This document shows, one piece after another, positions 35,437-43,982 of a DNA stretch of 64,000 bases. How positions within the stretch are numbered: the stretch's first letter is position 1; each line of letters begins with the position of its first letter. The position numbers and the translations under genes are program-made. The DNA comes from Mesorhizobium sp. INR15 (GTDB lineage: Bacteria; Pseudomonadota; Alphaproteobacteria; Rhizobiales; Rhizobiaceae). The stretch spans positions 6,148,001 to 6,212,000 of the forward strand of contig NZ_CP045496.1 of assembly GCF_015500075.1 (NCBI RefSeq). Direction: 5' to 3'. The notes under the pieces are model-generated. The model saw only the letters and a program-made list of their open reading frames with translations, did no database searches and was not told where the DNA came from.

Positions 35437-37074
35437 TCACCCTGCGTTGGAAAGTCGTTTTTCGTTTTGTTGGGCGATTGCGAATGGGTTCGTTCGCGCT
35501 CGCAGGCCGCGGCCTAGTTCCAGCTGCTCGGCTGCGTCGAGACGACCAACCAAGCCCGTTTCCCAGGACAGGTAGCGGCGGGCTGCCTCCAGGTTTCCAC
35601 TGTGCCGGTCATGGGTGAAAAAGACAAAATCCAACGCCTCGGCATCCGACGGCTGCTCTGGTGTGGAAACCACCTCCAAGCCCGCTTCCCGCCAGCTGGC
35701 GGCGGTGCCGGCGACTTCGAAAAGGTTGTGAAATCCAAGTGCGTTGATGTCGCCCGCGGCAAGTCCAACGACATCCGCATCTTGACCGCAAAGCACGACG
35801 ACAGCCGTCTTCGGAACCCGGCTGAGGCGATCCCCAAGCTGATGTCTGAGGACCCATTGCGCGCCCGCAACATGAGCCAAACGGTAAGCCATACTTGGCC
35901 TGACATCCAGGATCACAGCGTCGTCGGGAAACGGAAGCGGCACATGCGGCAGTTCCGGCACCGCCGAGCGTGGCGGCAGCGGCGATACAATGTCGCCCCA
36001 CACATCCTCTGCGCCCGCCAACACGTGGCAGTCGAGCCCCATCATCGACAAATAGCGCGCAACGACCACGGCGCGAATGCCGGCGTCATCGATCAGGACG
36101 ATCCGCGCACGCCGCACGGCAACCCATTGGTCAGTCGACTGAATGAGCTGGCCGCCAGGCGCGTGCGTGGCGCCTTCTATGTGATGGGCGTGAAACTCGG
36201 CATCGCCGCGTACATCGAGGAGATAGGTGGTCCGCGTTTCGTCGCCGACCCAGGAATTCGCCGTTGCAACATCGACAAACGGCACTTTCCAGCCCTCGGC
36301 AAGGGACCGCGCCCTGGCGTGCATCTCCGCCTTGCCATGTTCGCTTGGCGCCTCCTGAACAGCTCGGTCCGATCCACGCTCGAGGTCAAGACCGGCAAGC
36401 GCCCATCCCTGGGTTCCGTTCTCCAGCGCGAAGATCGGATTGGGAAAGCCCAGGTCACGAAGGATCTGCGCGCCTATGATGGACCTGGTGCGGCCCGCGC
36501 AATGAACCACCACCGGAACCAGGGGATCCGGGATAGCGGCGCCTGCGCGATAGGCAAGTTCGCCGTTGGGCAGACAGATGCTGCCCGGAATGTTCATCCG
36601 GCGATGTTCATCAAGCGGCCGGCCGTCAAGCAGAACTAGCTTCCTGCCTTCTTGCTGCCAGCGATTAAGCTCTTCAGGAGACACGTGCGGCACCGAGAAC
36701 GCTTCCTCAACCAGTTCACCGAAGGCCTTGCTTGGAACGAATACGCCTTCGAAAAGTGACAGGCCTGACCTTTGCCATCCGCCCACTCCGCCATCGAGGA
36801 AGAACACTTCGAGATAACCGAGCCGCAGGGCGATTTCCGCAGCGCGCTCGGCTCGCTGCGAGTAGCCGTCATCCATGAAAACCGTGCGGCAAGCTGTAGA
36901 AGGCACCAGGACCGGCAGCTTAGCCTCAAGCAGGCCAAACGGCAGCGAAGTTGCAAACAGCGGATGGCCCGAGGCGAACTCGCCCGCCTCGCGAACATCG
37001 ACAAGGGCGAGCTCTTGCCCGTCGGATAGCCACGCCTTCGCCGTGGAAGCATTGACTGGTGAGGGAAATCGCAT
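35437..37074 (-). CDS. Four-domain rhodanese (sulfurtransferase), two active and two inactive domains
   Basis: A 545-residue protein with four rhodanese domains at about 8-105, 130-232, 265-362 and 372-470, and a 70-residue tail. Domains 2 and 4 keep the loop cysteine (C192 in HCAGRTRS; C429 in LCGQDAD). Domains 1 and 3 have Asp in its place (FMDDGYSQR; LIDDAGIRA), so only two can carry a persulfide. Rhodaneses transfer sulfane sulfur to thiol or cyanide acceptors. It lies 10 bp after a thiol-dioxygenase-like gene and next to a C-S lyase gene, so it likely handles sulfur released from the imported compound. Confidence 0.88.
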   Translation of the reverse strand: MRFPSPVNASTAKAWLSDGQELALVDVREAGEFASGHPLFATSLPFGLLEAKLPVLVPSTACRTVFMDDGYSQRAERAAEIALRLGYLEVFFLDGGVGGWQRSGLSLFEGVFVPSKAFGELVEEAFSVPHVSPEELNRWQQEGRKLVLLDGRPLDEHRRMNIPGSICLPNGELAYRAGAAIPDPLVPVVVHCAGRTRSIIGAQILRDLGFPNPIFALENGTQGWALAGLDLERGSDRAVQEAPSEHGKAEMHARARSLAEGWKVPFVDVATANSWVGDETRTTYLLDVRGDAEFHAHHIEGATHAPGGQLIQSTDQWVAVRRARIVLIDDAGIRAVVVARYLSMMGLDCHVLAGAEDVWGDIVSPLPPRSAVPELPHVPLPFPDDAVILDVRPSMAYRLAHVAGAQWVLRHQLGDRLSRVPKTAVVVLCGQDADVVGLAAGDINALGFHNLFEVAGTAASWREAGLEVVSTPEQPSDAEALDFVFFTHDRHSGNLEAARRYLSWETGLVGRLDAAEQLELGRGLRARTNPFAIAQQNEKRLSNAG

Positions 37075-37084
37075 GCTGCCTGCC

Positions 37085-37666
37085 CTATTTCTTCGTTGCG
37101 ACAGCCATTTTCATCGGCTGCGCTTCGCCCGCATCGAGATCAAACATCAGACGCTCGGTGAGCGTCTCGAGTGCCTTTCCGTAGAAATGCAAATGTCTGA
37201 TCGGCTTCTCGCCACGGATCTCCACCGAGTGAATATCGTCCGCCAGAAGCGCGATGCCCCTGCCCGGCCGCACATCGACCTCGCCGGTTGCATGCAGGGT
37301 CGCTGGTCCGGCGCCGGTATGTCCGTCGGTGCGTTCGTAGAGCGTGTTGTGTTCTGCCCCCTCGACAGCCGCAATGCAGGCCCATGTTGTGTGATTGTGG
37401 GGCGGTATCCGGTTTCCTGGCCGCATCACATTGAGATAGAGCGTGAAGCTGTCATCGGGATCCGTTGCGATCAGATAACGGGCCTGGCGTTCTCCGGTGT
37501 CGGGATCCGGATAGCGATCGGGACCCCAGCGTCCGGGAAGGGCCGCGGCTCGCTCTATCAACGTGAGGACGTCTGCGAGACTGCCACGGTTCGCACCATC
37601 GCGCTCGACACAGGTTTTTGCCTCGACAATGAGTGCCTGGATTTCGTCGTCAGCGATGCTTGACAT
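37085..37666 (-). CDS. Cysteine-dioxygenase-family cupin (thiol dioxygenase)
   Basis: A 193-residue cupin. H90 and H92 in PPHNHTTW and H146 in DDIHSVEI form the three-histidine iron site of cysteine and 3-mercaptopropionate dioxygenases; RHLHFYG follows. These enzymes add O2 to a thiol to give a sulfinate in the cytoplasm. The ATG at 37666 is preferred because GAGAGGAAA lies 6 nt upstream; an ATG at 37699 would add 11 residues. The start overlaps the end of the metC-like gene by 17 bp, and the rhodanese gene follows. Bacterial relatives differ in thiol preference, so the substrate could be cysteine, mercaptopropionate or another thiol. Confidence 0.88.
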   Translation of the reverse strand: MSSIADDEIQALIVEAKTCVERDGANRGSLADVLTLIERAAALPGRWGPDRYPDPDTGERQARYLIATDPDDSFTLYLNVMRPGNRIPPHNHTTWACIAAVEGAEHNTLYERTDGHTGAGPATLHATGEVDVRPGRGIALLADDIHSVEIRGEKPIRHLHFYGKALETLTERLMFDLDAGEAQPMKMAVATKK

Positions 37667-38861
37667 TGTGTTTCCTCTCGTCACGACGGTTGGCGGCATT
37701 CAGCATGTCAAGACCGCGATGAAGGTCTTCGAGAAGATCGTCTGGATCCTCGAGTCCAATGTGGAGCCGCAGCAAAGGGCCTTTCCAGTTTATATCGCTG
37801 GCTGTGCGCACCGGTTTGGAAGGAAGGATCAGGCTCTCGAAACCACCCCAGCTGGAGCCGATGCCAAACAGGCCCAGGGAGTCGATGAAGGCGCGGACCG
37901 CGTCATGGCTGGTGCTCACCAGTTCGACGCCAAACAGTCCGGTCGCGCCCGAGAAATCCCGTTTCCAGAGTGCTTGCGAAATGTCCGTCTCGAGTGCCGG
38001 ATAGAGCACCTTCTCGACGGCAGGATGATCCGCCAGTGACAGGGCTATAATCTTCGCGCTCTCCTGGTGCTGGCGCAACCGGGCACCCAGCGAGCGCAGC
38101 CCACGCAGGGCGAGCCAGCATTCATCCGGCCCGGCAAGAATTCCGTGCCCTGCGGCCCAGTCGCGGATGCGTTGAAGATGGGGTTCGTTTGCCACCGCAA
38201 CACCCAGCATAGCATCCGAGTGCCCGACGATATATTTCGTCGCCGCCTGGATCGTGACATGGGCGCCAAGGTCCAGTGGCCGATGGAAGAAGGGGGTCGC
38301 CCAGGTGTTGTCGACAACGATCGTGATGTCGGGCGAGCGGCAGGCAGCCGCGATCGCGGGAATGTCCTGGACCTCGAATGTCAGACTGCCTGGCGACTCG
38401 CAGTAAACCACCCGGGTTTGCGGACGCACCAGATCGCCAATGGAACTGCCGATGCCGGGGTTGAAGAACGTGACGTCGATCCCATTGCGGCGAAGCTCCG
38501 TATCGCAGAAATTCCGAGCCGGACCATAAACCGCATCGGTGACAAGCAGATGATCGCCCGGGCTCAGCAGTGCCTTCAACACGCCGGCGATCGCGGCCAA
38601 GCCAGATGGATAGAGAACGGCTCCATCGGCGCCTTCACATTCTGCCATCGCATCCACCAGGGCGAATGATGTCTGCGTGCCGTAGCGGCCATAGCGCAAG
38701 GTGCCAAATTTGCTGGCCCGGGAACGCTCATAGGCGCCGATATCGGGGTAGAGCACCGTCGAGGCCCGAACGACCGGCGTGTTGACGACGCCGCCAAAAT
38801 CGGCAGGGCGGCGGCCGGCATGCACCAGCTGCGTATCCCGCTTGAGGGTGGGCGCCCGCAT
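37650..38861 (-). CDS. PLP-dependent C-S lyase (cystathionine beta-lyase / MetC-like)
   Basis: A 403-residue member of the Cys/Met metabolism PLP family. The cofactor lysine is in QAATKYIVGHSD. SGLAAIAGVLKALLSPGD, FVDNTWATPFF-like IVVDNTWATPFF and RYGRYGTQTSFALVDAM are typical. Sequence details, including the SSWGGFESL segment near the C-terminus, fit MetC-type beta-lyases, which cleave the beta C-S bond of cystathionine or other cysteine conjugates to give a thiol, pyruvate and ammonia. It begins 3 bp after a short ORF and is followed by the thiol dioxygenase gene. Its context suggests a catabolic rather than methionine-biosynthetic role. Confidence 0.92.
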   Translation of the reverse strand: MRAPTLKRDTQLVHAGRRPADFGGVVNTPVVRASTVLYPDIGAYERSRASKFGTLRYGRYGTQTSFALVDAMAECEGADGAVLYPSGLAAIAGVLKALLSPGDHLLVTDAVYGPARNFCDTELRRNGIDVTFFNPGIGSSIGDLVRPQTRVVYCESPGSLTFEVQDIPAIAAACRSPDITIVVDNTWATPFFHRPLDLGAHVTIQAATKYIVGHSDAMLGVAVANEPHLQRIRDWAAGHGILAGPDECWLALRGLRSLGARLRQHQESAKIIALSLADHPAVEKVLYPALETDISQALWKRDFSGATGLFGVELVSTSHDAVRAFIDSLGLFGIGSSWGGFESLILPSKPVRTASDINWKGPLLRLHIGLEDPDDLLEDLHRGLDMLNAANRRDERKHNVKHR

Positions 38862-38864
38862 CGC

Positions 38865-39002
38865 CTAGCCCGCCATCTTTTCTTGGAGCCGCGTCGCCGT
38901 CCTGGGGACAATGGACACTGGATGGGCACCAGCGGCGCTGACGATCAGAACCGGCCCGATCTCCTTCAGACTTGCAGCCAACGCTCGCAGCAATTTCAGC
39001 AA
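38865..39002 (-). CDS. Possible 45-residue leader protein with TTG start
   Basis: A short ORF beginning with TTG at 39002, 5 nt after GGGAGG, and ending with TAG 3 bp before the metC-like start. The protein opens MLKLLRALAASLKEIGPVL, then VSAAGAHPVSIVPRTATRL, and ends QEKMAG. It has an amphipathic basic N-terminus, a hydrophobic middle and no cysteine. Third codon positions are mostly G or C, as in real genes here. A consensus promoter and the GTTGCA operator stand directly ahead of it at a spacing similar to that of livK, which supports it as the first translated cistron. I do not recognise a family. It could be a small protein or a leader that couples translation of the C-S lyase. Confidence 0.5.
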   Translation of the reverse strand: MLKLLRALAASLKEIGPVLIVSAAGAHPVSIVPRTATRLQEKMAG

Positions 39003-39017
39003 TGTCGCCTCCCGTTT

Positions 39018-39034
39018 GTTGCACTATTTGCAAC
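39018..39034. promoter_or_regulatory. Operator palindrome in front of the metC-like unit
   Basis: GTTGCACTATTTGCAAC has the same 6-bp arms and 5-bp centre as the site before livK (35365-35381). It begins 8 bp after a TATAAT -10 box, at about the transcription start, so binding would repress. Confidence 0.72.
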
Positions 39035-39042
39035 TTGATTGC

Positions 39043-39072
39043 ATTATAAACAAATGACTCTTTGCGTGTCAA
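39043..39072 (-). promoter_or_regulatory. Consensus sigma-70 promoter of the metC/cdo/rhodanese unit
   Basis: On the minus strand TTGACA (39072-39067) and TATAAT (39048-39043) are both perfect, with an 18-bp spacer. The predicted start near 39036 leaves a leader of about 34 nt to the TTG codon at 39002. Such a strong promoter with an adjacent palindrome fits control by repression. Confidence 0.75.
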
Positions 39073-39269
39073 GACGACTTGAACAGGCCCTGGTGCTGAA
39101 TGGCTGAGCTGTGCTTCGTAGCGACGCCGCGAATGCCGGCGATCAAGCGAATGGGCGCATAGGCGCCAATCCGCGCAGACATGGCGTTGAACCGGCATGC
39201 TACGCGTAAGAATGGCGGAATGGATCGCCTGGCGTCGCTGCCGGTGCAGCAGGCTGCGTTGCCGTCAGC

Positions 39270-40211
39270 CTAACGGGATTCCCGATCGAAGACCTTACCG
39301 GTCGCCGCCGGCTGTCGTGTGCCGCCATTGAACCAGACCAGGGCAACGAGCGATGCGGCGAAAGGCAGGATGAGGAAGATCTGATAGGGCACGAGAGGAT
39401 TCGAGAATTGCAGTTGCAATTGCAACGCGTCGCATAGCCCGAAGAAGAGCGCCGCGACCACCGCGCCCACCGGATGCCAGCGGCCCAGAATGATTGCGGC
39501 AAGGGCGATAAAGCCCTTTCCGGCGCTCATGCCCTCGGAAAATATGTAGACTTGGCACAAGACTAGATGACAGCCGCCCGCGGCTGCGCAGGCCCCGCTC
39601 AATGCAAGGGAAACATAACGGATCGCCGTGACGTTGACGCCAGCGGAATCGGCGGCCCGTGGGCTCTCGCCTGCCGCCCTCAGTCTCAAACCCGCCTGCG
39701 TGCGGTACATGCAAAAAGCGACGGCGGCGACGAGTACGGGCAGCATGTAAGCCAGCGGATCCTGGCTGAAGAGGGCTGGCCCGATCACCGGCAGTCCCGA
39801 GAGATAGGGTATTGGAAACGCAGCAAAGCCGCTGACAGCGGTCCCGCCGCCGGCGAGGCCGAAAGTAGCACGAGCCAGGAAGGCCGTCAGGCCGGCGCAA
39901 AGCAGGTTGATGGCAATTCCGGCGACCAGTTGGTTGACCGCAAGGGTGACGCACAACAACGCAAGCAGCAGCCCTGCGGCAGCGCCCAGCAAGATACCAG
40001 CGACAAGCCCGACGACAGGCGACCCTGTCAGGTAGGTGCCGGCGGCGGCGCCAAACGCACCCCAAAGCATCATACCTTCGAGACCGACATTATAGACGCC
40101 ACCACGTTCGGCCAGGACACCGCCCAGCGCCGCGAACCCGATCGGTGTCGCAAGCCTCACGCCCGAGGCCAGCAGAACGGTGATCAATCCAATGTCGGGG
40201 AGCAGACTCAT
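39270..40211 (-). CDS. BMP-type ABC importer, permease 2 (NupQ-like) of system 3
   Basis: A 313-residue membrane permease with about eight hydrophobic segments. It has the family hallmark GVYNVGLEGMMLWGAF near residue 38 and MSAGKGFIALAAIILGRWHPVGA near residue 232. It overlaps the first permease gene by 4 bp and is the last gene of the system 3 operon. The 200 bp after it, up to the metC promoter, hold no convincing gene. Confidence 0.92.
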   Translation of the reverse strand: MSLLPDIGLITVLLASGVRLATPIGFAALGGVLAERGGVYNVGLEGMMLWGAFGAAAGTYLTGSPVVGLVAGILLGAAAGLLLALLCVTLAVNQLVAGIAINLLCAGLTAFLARATFGLAGGGTAVSGFAAFPIPYLSGLPVIGPALFSQDPLAYMLPVLVAAVAFCMYRTQAGLRLRAAGESPRAADSAGVNVTAIRYVSLALSGACAAAGGCHLVLCQVYIFSEGMSAGKGFIALAAIILGRWHPVGAVVAALFFGLCDALQLQLQFSNPLVPYQIFLILPFAASLVALVWFNGGTRQPAATGKVFDRESR

Positions 40212-41302
40212 TGCTTCGGTTCCGTGGGGTTAGGTTGGTCCGAGGGCACTGGCTTGAGCCTGAAACCGTCGAACAAGCCGACCAGCAGATCGCCCTTCCA
40301 GGCCAGACTGGCGGCAACCAGGATGACGACCAGGCCAACAATGGCATCGACGACGGTCCCCTCTACGCCCGCCGCTCTTTGCATCACGCTGGCGCCGGAT
40401 TTCAGCGCACCGAGAAACAGGGCCGACAGCGGAGCAAAGGCCGGATTGGCATTGGCGATGAAAGCGGCGACGACGCCATCGAAACCGTAGCCGGGGCTGA
40501 AAAGGTGGAAGAGGCGATACTTCAGGCCGAGCACTTCTATGCCGCCCGCGAGTCCAGCCAGCATGCCCCCGGAAGCCATCGAGGCGACGATATGGGCTTT
40601 CACATTCAGGCCAGCATATCTGGCCGCCGTCGGGCTTTTGCCGACAATGTCGAGTGACAGGCCCGTCGCCGTGCGAGCGAAGACGAAGGCGATGACCACG
40701 GCAGCCGCGACGCCGAAAATGACGCCGATATGGGCATCGGTTTGCGGCATCAACAGCGGCAGCCGGAATTGCTCTGGTATTTCGTCCGAGTAGGGGTAAG
40801 GAGCGCCGCTGGCGATCATCGGACCACTGACCGCGAAACTCACAACATAGATGGCGATATAGTTCATCAGCAGGGTCACAATGACCTCGTTGATGCCTCG
40901 CCATGCTTTCAGCAAGCCGGCGATGCTCGCCCAGAGCGCGCCGCCCATCATGGCGCACAGGAGCGCTGCGGGAATTGCAATCATTGAAGGCAATGTGGGC
41001 AGGTGCAATGCGGCCAACGTGCCAAACAAGCCACCCATGTAGATCTGGCCCTCGCCGCCGATATTGTAAACGCCAGCCCGCAACGGCACGATGACCGCAA
41101 GCGCGGCAAGCAGGATCGGAGACGTTTTCACGATTGTGTTGGACAGACCCCAATAGTCGAAAAGCGCCTCGTGAACGAGAGCCGTATAGGCTTTCAACGG
41201 ATCGGCTCCGGTTGCCAGGATCAGAATTGAACCAAGCCCCAGCGCCGCGGCGATCGCCGCGACAACCCGCAGGCCGACAAGCATGCCGCGCAGCCGCGTC
41301 AT
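40208..41302 (-). CDS. BMP-type ABC importer, permease 1 (NupP-like) of system 3
   Basis: A 364-residue permease with about nine hydrophobic segments. It has VPLRAGVYNIGGEGQIYMG near residue 73 and the coupling loop INEVIVTLLMNYIA near 136, both typical of the family. It overlaps the ATPase and second permease genes by 4 bp each. It is the third divergent copy of this permease type in the window, so the three systems are not recent duplicates of each other. Confidence 0.92.
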   Translation of the reverse strand: MTRLRGMLVGLRVVAAIAAALGLGSILILATGADPLKAYTALVHEALFDYWGLSNTIVKTSPILLAALAVIVPLRAGVYNIGGEGQIYMGGLFGTLAALHLPTLPSMIAIPAALLCAMMGGALWASIAGLLKAWRGINEVIVTLLMNYIAIYVVSFAVSGPMIASGAPYPYSDEIPEQFRLPLLMPQTDAHIGVIFGVAAAVVIAFVFARTATGLSLDIVGKSPTAARYAGLNVKAHIVASMASGGMLAGLAGGIEVLGLKYRLFHLFSPGYGFDGVVAAFIANANPAFAPLSALFLGALKSGASVMQRAAGVEGTVVDAIVGLVVILVAASLAWKGDLLVGLFDGFRLKPVPSDQPNPTEPKQ

Positions 41303-42816
41303 TGTGGCTCTCCCACCGAAATGCCCGACATAAGCAGGCCGATGCGTTCGGCCGTCGCCTCCCCGGGAAGGACCTCGCCCGTGAATCGGCCGCGATGCAT
41401 GACAACGATGCGATCGGCAACCTCGGCGACATGTTCAAGCTCTGTCGAAATGTAGAGCACCGCGACGCCGCGATCCCGCTCCTCGAGTATCTTGCGCTGG
41501 ACAAATTCGATCGCGCCAACGTCAAGGCCCTTGGTCGCTTGCATGACGACCAGTATCTCGGGACCGGCCTCGATCTCACGCGCCAGGATGATCTTCTGCT
41601 GGTTGCCGCCGGATAGCTCCCGAGCCAGTTGGCCGGGTGAGCGTGAGCGCACGTCGTAGCGTTTCATCATCCGCCGCGCCTGCTCGGCGACGAAGCGCGT
41701 GTTGATCAGCCCCCAGCGTGAAACTGGCCTGCGGCGAAAGGATCGCAACGCGAAGTTTGTCGCGATCGAGTGGTCGAGCACGAGGCCGGTACCGTGCCGG
41801 TCCTCGGGCACGAATCCGATCCGGGCGCCGCGCGTCCGCACCGACACGCCATGGCCGGTAATCTCCGCCGTGCCTGCGCTGACGCTGCCCGACACCGGCT
41901 TGCGCAGACCGCAGATAACATCGGCCAATTCTCTTTGTCCGTTGCCGTCGATGCCCGCCACGCCAAGCACCTCGCCCTGGCGTATCGTCAGCGAAACTCC
42001 ATCAAGTGCAGTCAGTCCGCGCTCCCCGCGCGCGACAAGATCAACGCATTGCAGAACCGGGCTTCCCGGTGCGGTCAGGCGCGGGATGCGCACAGGCTCG
42101 ACATCCCTACCGACCATGAGCCGGGAAAGCTGCCGCATGTCAGTCTGTCCGATGTGCCGCTCGGCCACCACCTGACCGTGGCGCATGACGGTGACCGTGT
42201 CGGCGACCCGCATTACCTCATCGAGCTTGTGCGTCACGAAAATGATCGTCGTGCCATCGTCTCGTAATGCCTTCACGCGGTCGAGGAACGAGTCGATCTC
42301 GTTTGGCGCCAGCACGCTTGTCGGTTCGTCCAGGACCAGTATCTTGGCACCCCTGTAGAGCATCTTCAGGATTTCCACCCGTTGACGCATCCCGATCGGC
42401 AGTTTCCAGATCGGCTGATCCGGCTCGACAGCGAGACCATACCGCTCGCTCAGCGCCGCTATTCTGGCCGAGTGACGGCGCAGGTTGAGCTGGCTGTGCA
42501 AACCACCGAGACCAAGGACAATGTTTTCGGTAACTGTCAGCGCCTCCGCGAGATGCATGTGCTGGTGGATCATGCCGACGCCATTGGCGATGGCATCGGC
42601 CGGCGACCTGAACGACACCTCCTTGCCATCGATCCGGATGGTTCCCTCGGTTGGCCGGTAGAGGCCAAAAAGCACGTTCATCAACGTGGTTTTGCCCGCG
42701 CCGTTCTCGCCGAGGACGGCAAGCGCCGTCCCCTGTCCAACGGACAGGCTGATGTTGTTCAGCGCATCAAAGCTACCGAACCGCTTGCTGATCCGGTCAA
42801 GAACTAGGTAGGACAA
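41299..42816 (-). CDS. BMP-type ABC importer, tandem-domain ATPase of system 3
   Basis: A 505-residue ATPase. Domain 1 has Walker A GENGAGKTT, a signature-like LPIGMRQRVE, Walker B ILVLDEPTSVL and switch VTHKLDE. Domain 2 has the degenerate P-loop GIDGNGQRE, a good signature LSGGNQQK and the changed Walker B ILVVMQATKG. This one-good, one-degenerate layout is normal. It follows the binding-protein gene after a 109-bp gap that contains a hairpin. Confidence 0.93.
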   Translation of the reverse strand: MSYLVLDRISKRFGSFDALNNISLSVGQGTALAVLGENGAGKTTLMNVLFGLYRPTEGTIRIDGKEVSFRSPADAIANGVGMIHQHMHLAEALTVTENIVLGLGGLHSQLNLRRHSARIAALSERYGLAVEPDQPIWKLPIGMRQRVEILKMLYRGAKILVLDEPTSVLAPNEIDSFLDRVKALRDDGTTIIFVTHKLDEVMRVADTVTVMRHGQVVAERHIGQTDMRQLSRLMVGRDVEPVRIPRLTAPGSPVLQCVDLVARGERGLTALDGVSLTIRQGEVLGVAGIDGNGQRELADVICGLRKPVSGSVSAGTAEITGHGVSVRTRGARIGFVPEDRHGTGLVLDHSIATNFALRSFRRRPVSRWGLINTRFVAEQARRMMKRYDVRSRSPGQLARELSGGNQQKIILAREIEAGPEILVVMQATKGLDVGAIEFVQRKILEERDRGVAVLYISTELEHVAEVADRIVVMHRGRFTGEVLPGEATAERIGLLMSGISVGEPQ

Positions 42817-42879
42817 TCGCTGCTCCCATCTGTTTCAAAGGCGTACACCGCCGCTGCGGGCGCGACGTCGGCGCAAAAA

Positions 42880-42910
42880 CCAGGCAGTGCTCGCAAAAGG
42901 CACCGCCTGG
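42880..42910 (-). terminator. Intercistronic hairpin after the third BMP substrate-binding gene
   Basis: CCAGGCAGTGC (42880-42890) pairs with GCACCGCCTGG (42900-42910) with one mismatch and loop TCGCAAAAG, 15 bp after the binding-protein stop. It is the counterpart of the hairpins at 6523 and 21337. Confidence 0.5.
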
Positions 42911-42925
42911 CAGAGACGGCAGTGG

Positions 42926-43900
42926 TCAGGCCGGTTCGATGACGAGATCGCCGGACTTGATCCTGGACATCAGGGTTGCGACTTCGGCGGTGGTGCCAGC
43001 GGGAATCTCAGGCGCGAACGTCCCCAGCCGCACGACCTCGGGATTGTTGAAATCGTATCTGTAATTCTCTCCGGTCAGCCCTTCGTCCCTGGCTGTCGTC
43101 AGCAGCGCCACGATCAGCGACTTCACATCGAGAATTGACGACTGCAGCATGATGTCGGGCCATTTCATGATAGCGTCGTAGTAGAGGCCGAACGCCTTTG
43201 CCCCCTTCTCGCGAACGGCCTGCAGGGCACCCTGCGTGGCGCTGTCCATCGTCGGCCAAATGATGTCCGCGCCCTGGGCTATCTGGTTCAGTGCGGCTTC
43301 CTTGCCTTTGGCAACGTCATCCCAGTCGCCGGTCCAGGTGGCGAATACCGCGCCATCCGGCCGCGCGACCTTGAAGCCGGCCTCGAAGCCGGCCAGCGTG
43401 TCGTTGGTGAACTTGAATTTCTGCGCCTGAATCAGGCCGACCTTTCCGGACTTCGACAGTCGCCCGGCAAGAAAGCCCAAAACATAAGCCGGTTGACTGA
43501 AATAGAAATCGGCCGTGCTGACGTTATTGGCGGCATGAAGGCCATTGGTGACAATGAAGCGCGTGTCGGTAAACCGGGCCGCCACGCGGTCGATCGCATC
43601 CTGGAACTCTCCACCGTGTCCGATCACGTGGGTGAACCCACGCCGCGCATAGTCCGAGAGGACCTCGACGTGATCGGGCTGAGTCACCTTTTCGCTGTAG
43701 GCCGTCTCGATGCCCAGCTTTTTGGCCGCGAGCCCCATCGCCTCATAGCCAGACTGGCTCCAGCCGTGGTCTGTGATGGCACCCGGCATGACTATCGCCG
43801 CCTTCAAGGGTCCGTTGGCTGCGAAGCCGCTGCGTGCCAGCAAAAGGGCCGGCGCTGCCAGAGCCACCGTTCCAAGCAATCCGCGTCTGGTGATTTTCAT
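42926..43900 (-). CDS. BMP-family ABC importer substrate-binding protein 3 (Tat signal)
   Basis: A 324-residue periplasmic protein of the BmpA family. MKITRRGLLGTVALAAPALLL is a twin-arginine signal peptide ending near AA at residue 28. The mature part has PGAITDHGWSQSGYEAM, the ligand region HVIGHGGEFQDAI and LGFLAGRLSKSGKVGLI. The ATG at 43900 follows GGGAGGGA by 7 nt; a longer frame to 44002 adds unrelated residues. It heads the system 3 importer operon and is divergent from the amidase/DUF1989/deacetylase operon, which presumably processes its ligand. Confidence 0.93.
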   Translation of the reverse strand: MKITRRGLLGTVALAAPALLLARSGFAANGPLKAAIVMPGAITDHGWSQSGYEAMGLAAKKLGIETAYSEKVTQPDHVEVLSDYARRGFTHVIGHGGEFQDAIDRVAARFTDTRFIVTNGLHAANNVSTADFYFSQPAYVLGFLAGRLSKSGKVGLIQAQKFKFTNDTLAGFEAGFKVARPDGAVFATWTGDWDDVAKGKEAALNQIAQGADIIWPTMDSATQGALQAVREKGAKAFGLYYDAIMKWPDIMLQSSILDVKSLIVALLTTARDEGLTGENYRYDFNNPEVVRLGTFAPEIPAGTTAEVATLMSRIKSGDLVIEPA

Positions 43901-43982
43901 GTAGAGTCCCTCCCAGGAATAGCGCGGTCCCGGCGATCGCCGCTTCCGCATGCCGGCACCTAATCGTGTGGCGTGCCCGTGC

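Noticed and set aside
37650..38861. Treating the MetC-like gene as a methionine biosynthesis gene
   Set aside because: Its neighbours are a thiol dioxygenase, rhodanese and importer under a shared operator, and no methionine biosynthesis gene is nearby. A catabolic C-S lyase fits better.
39069..39182. A 37-residue minus-strand ORF upstream of the metC unit
   Set aside because: No ribosome site, and its 3' end overlaps the TTGACA box of a consensus promoter.
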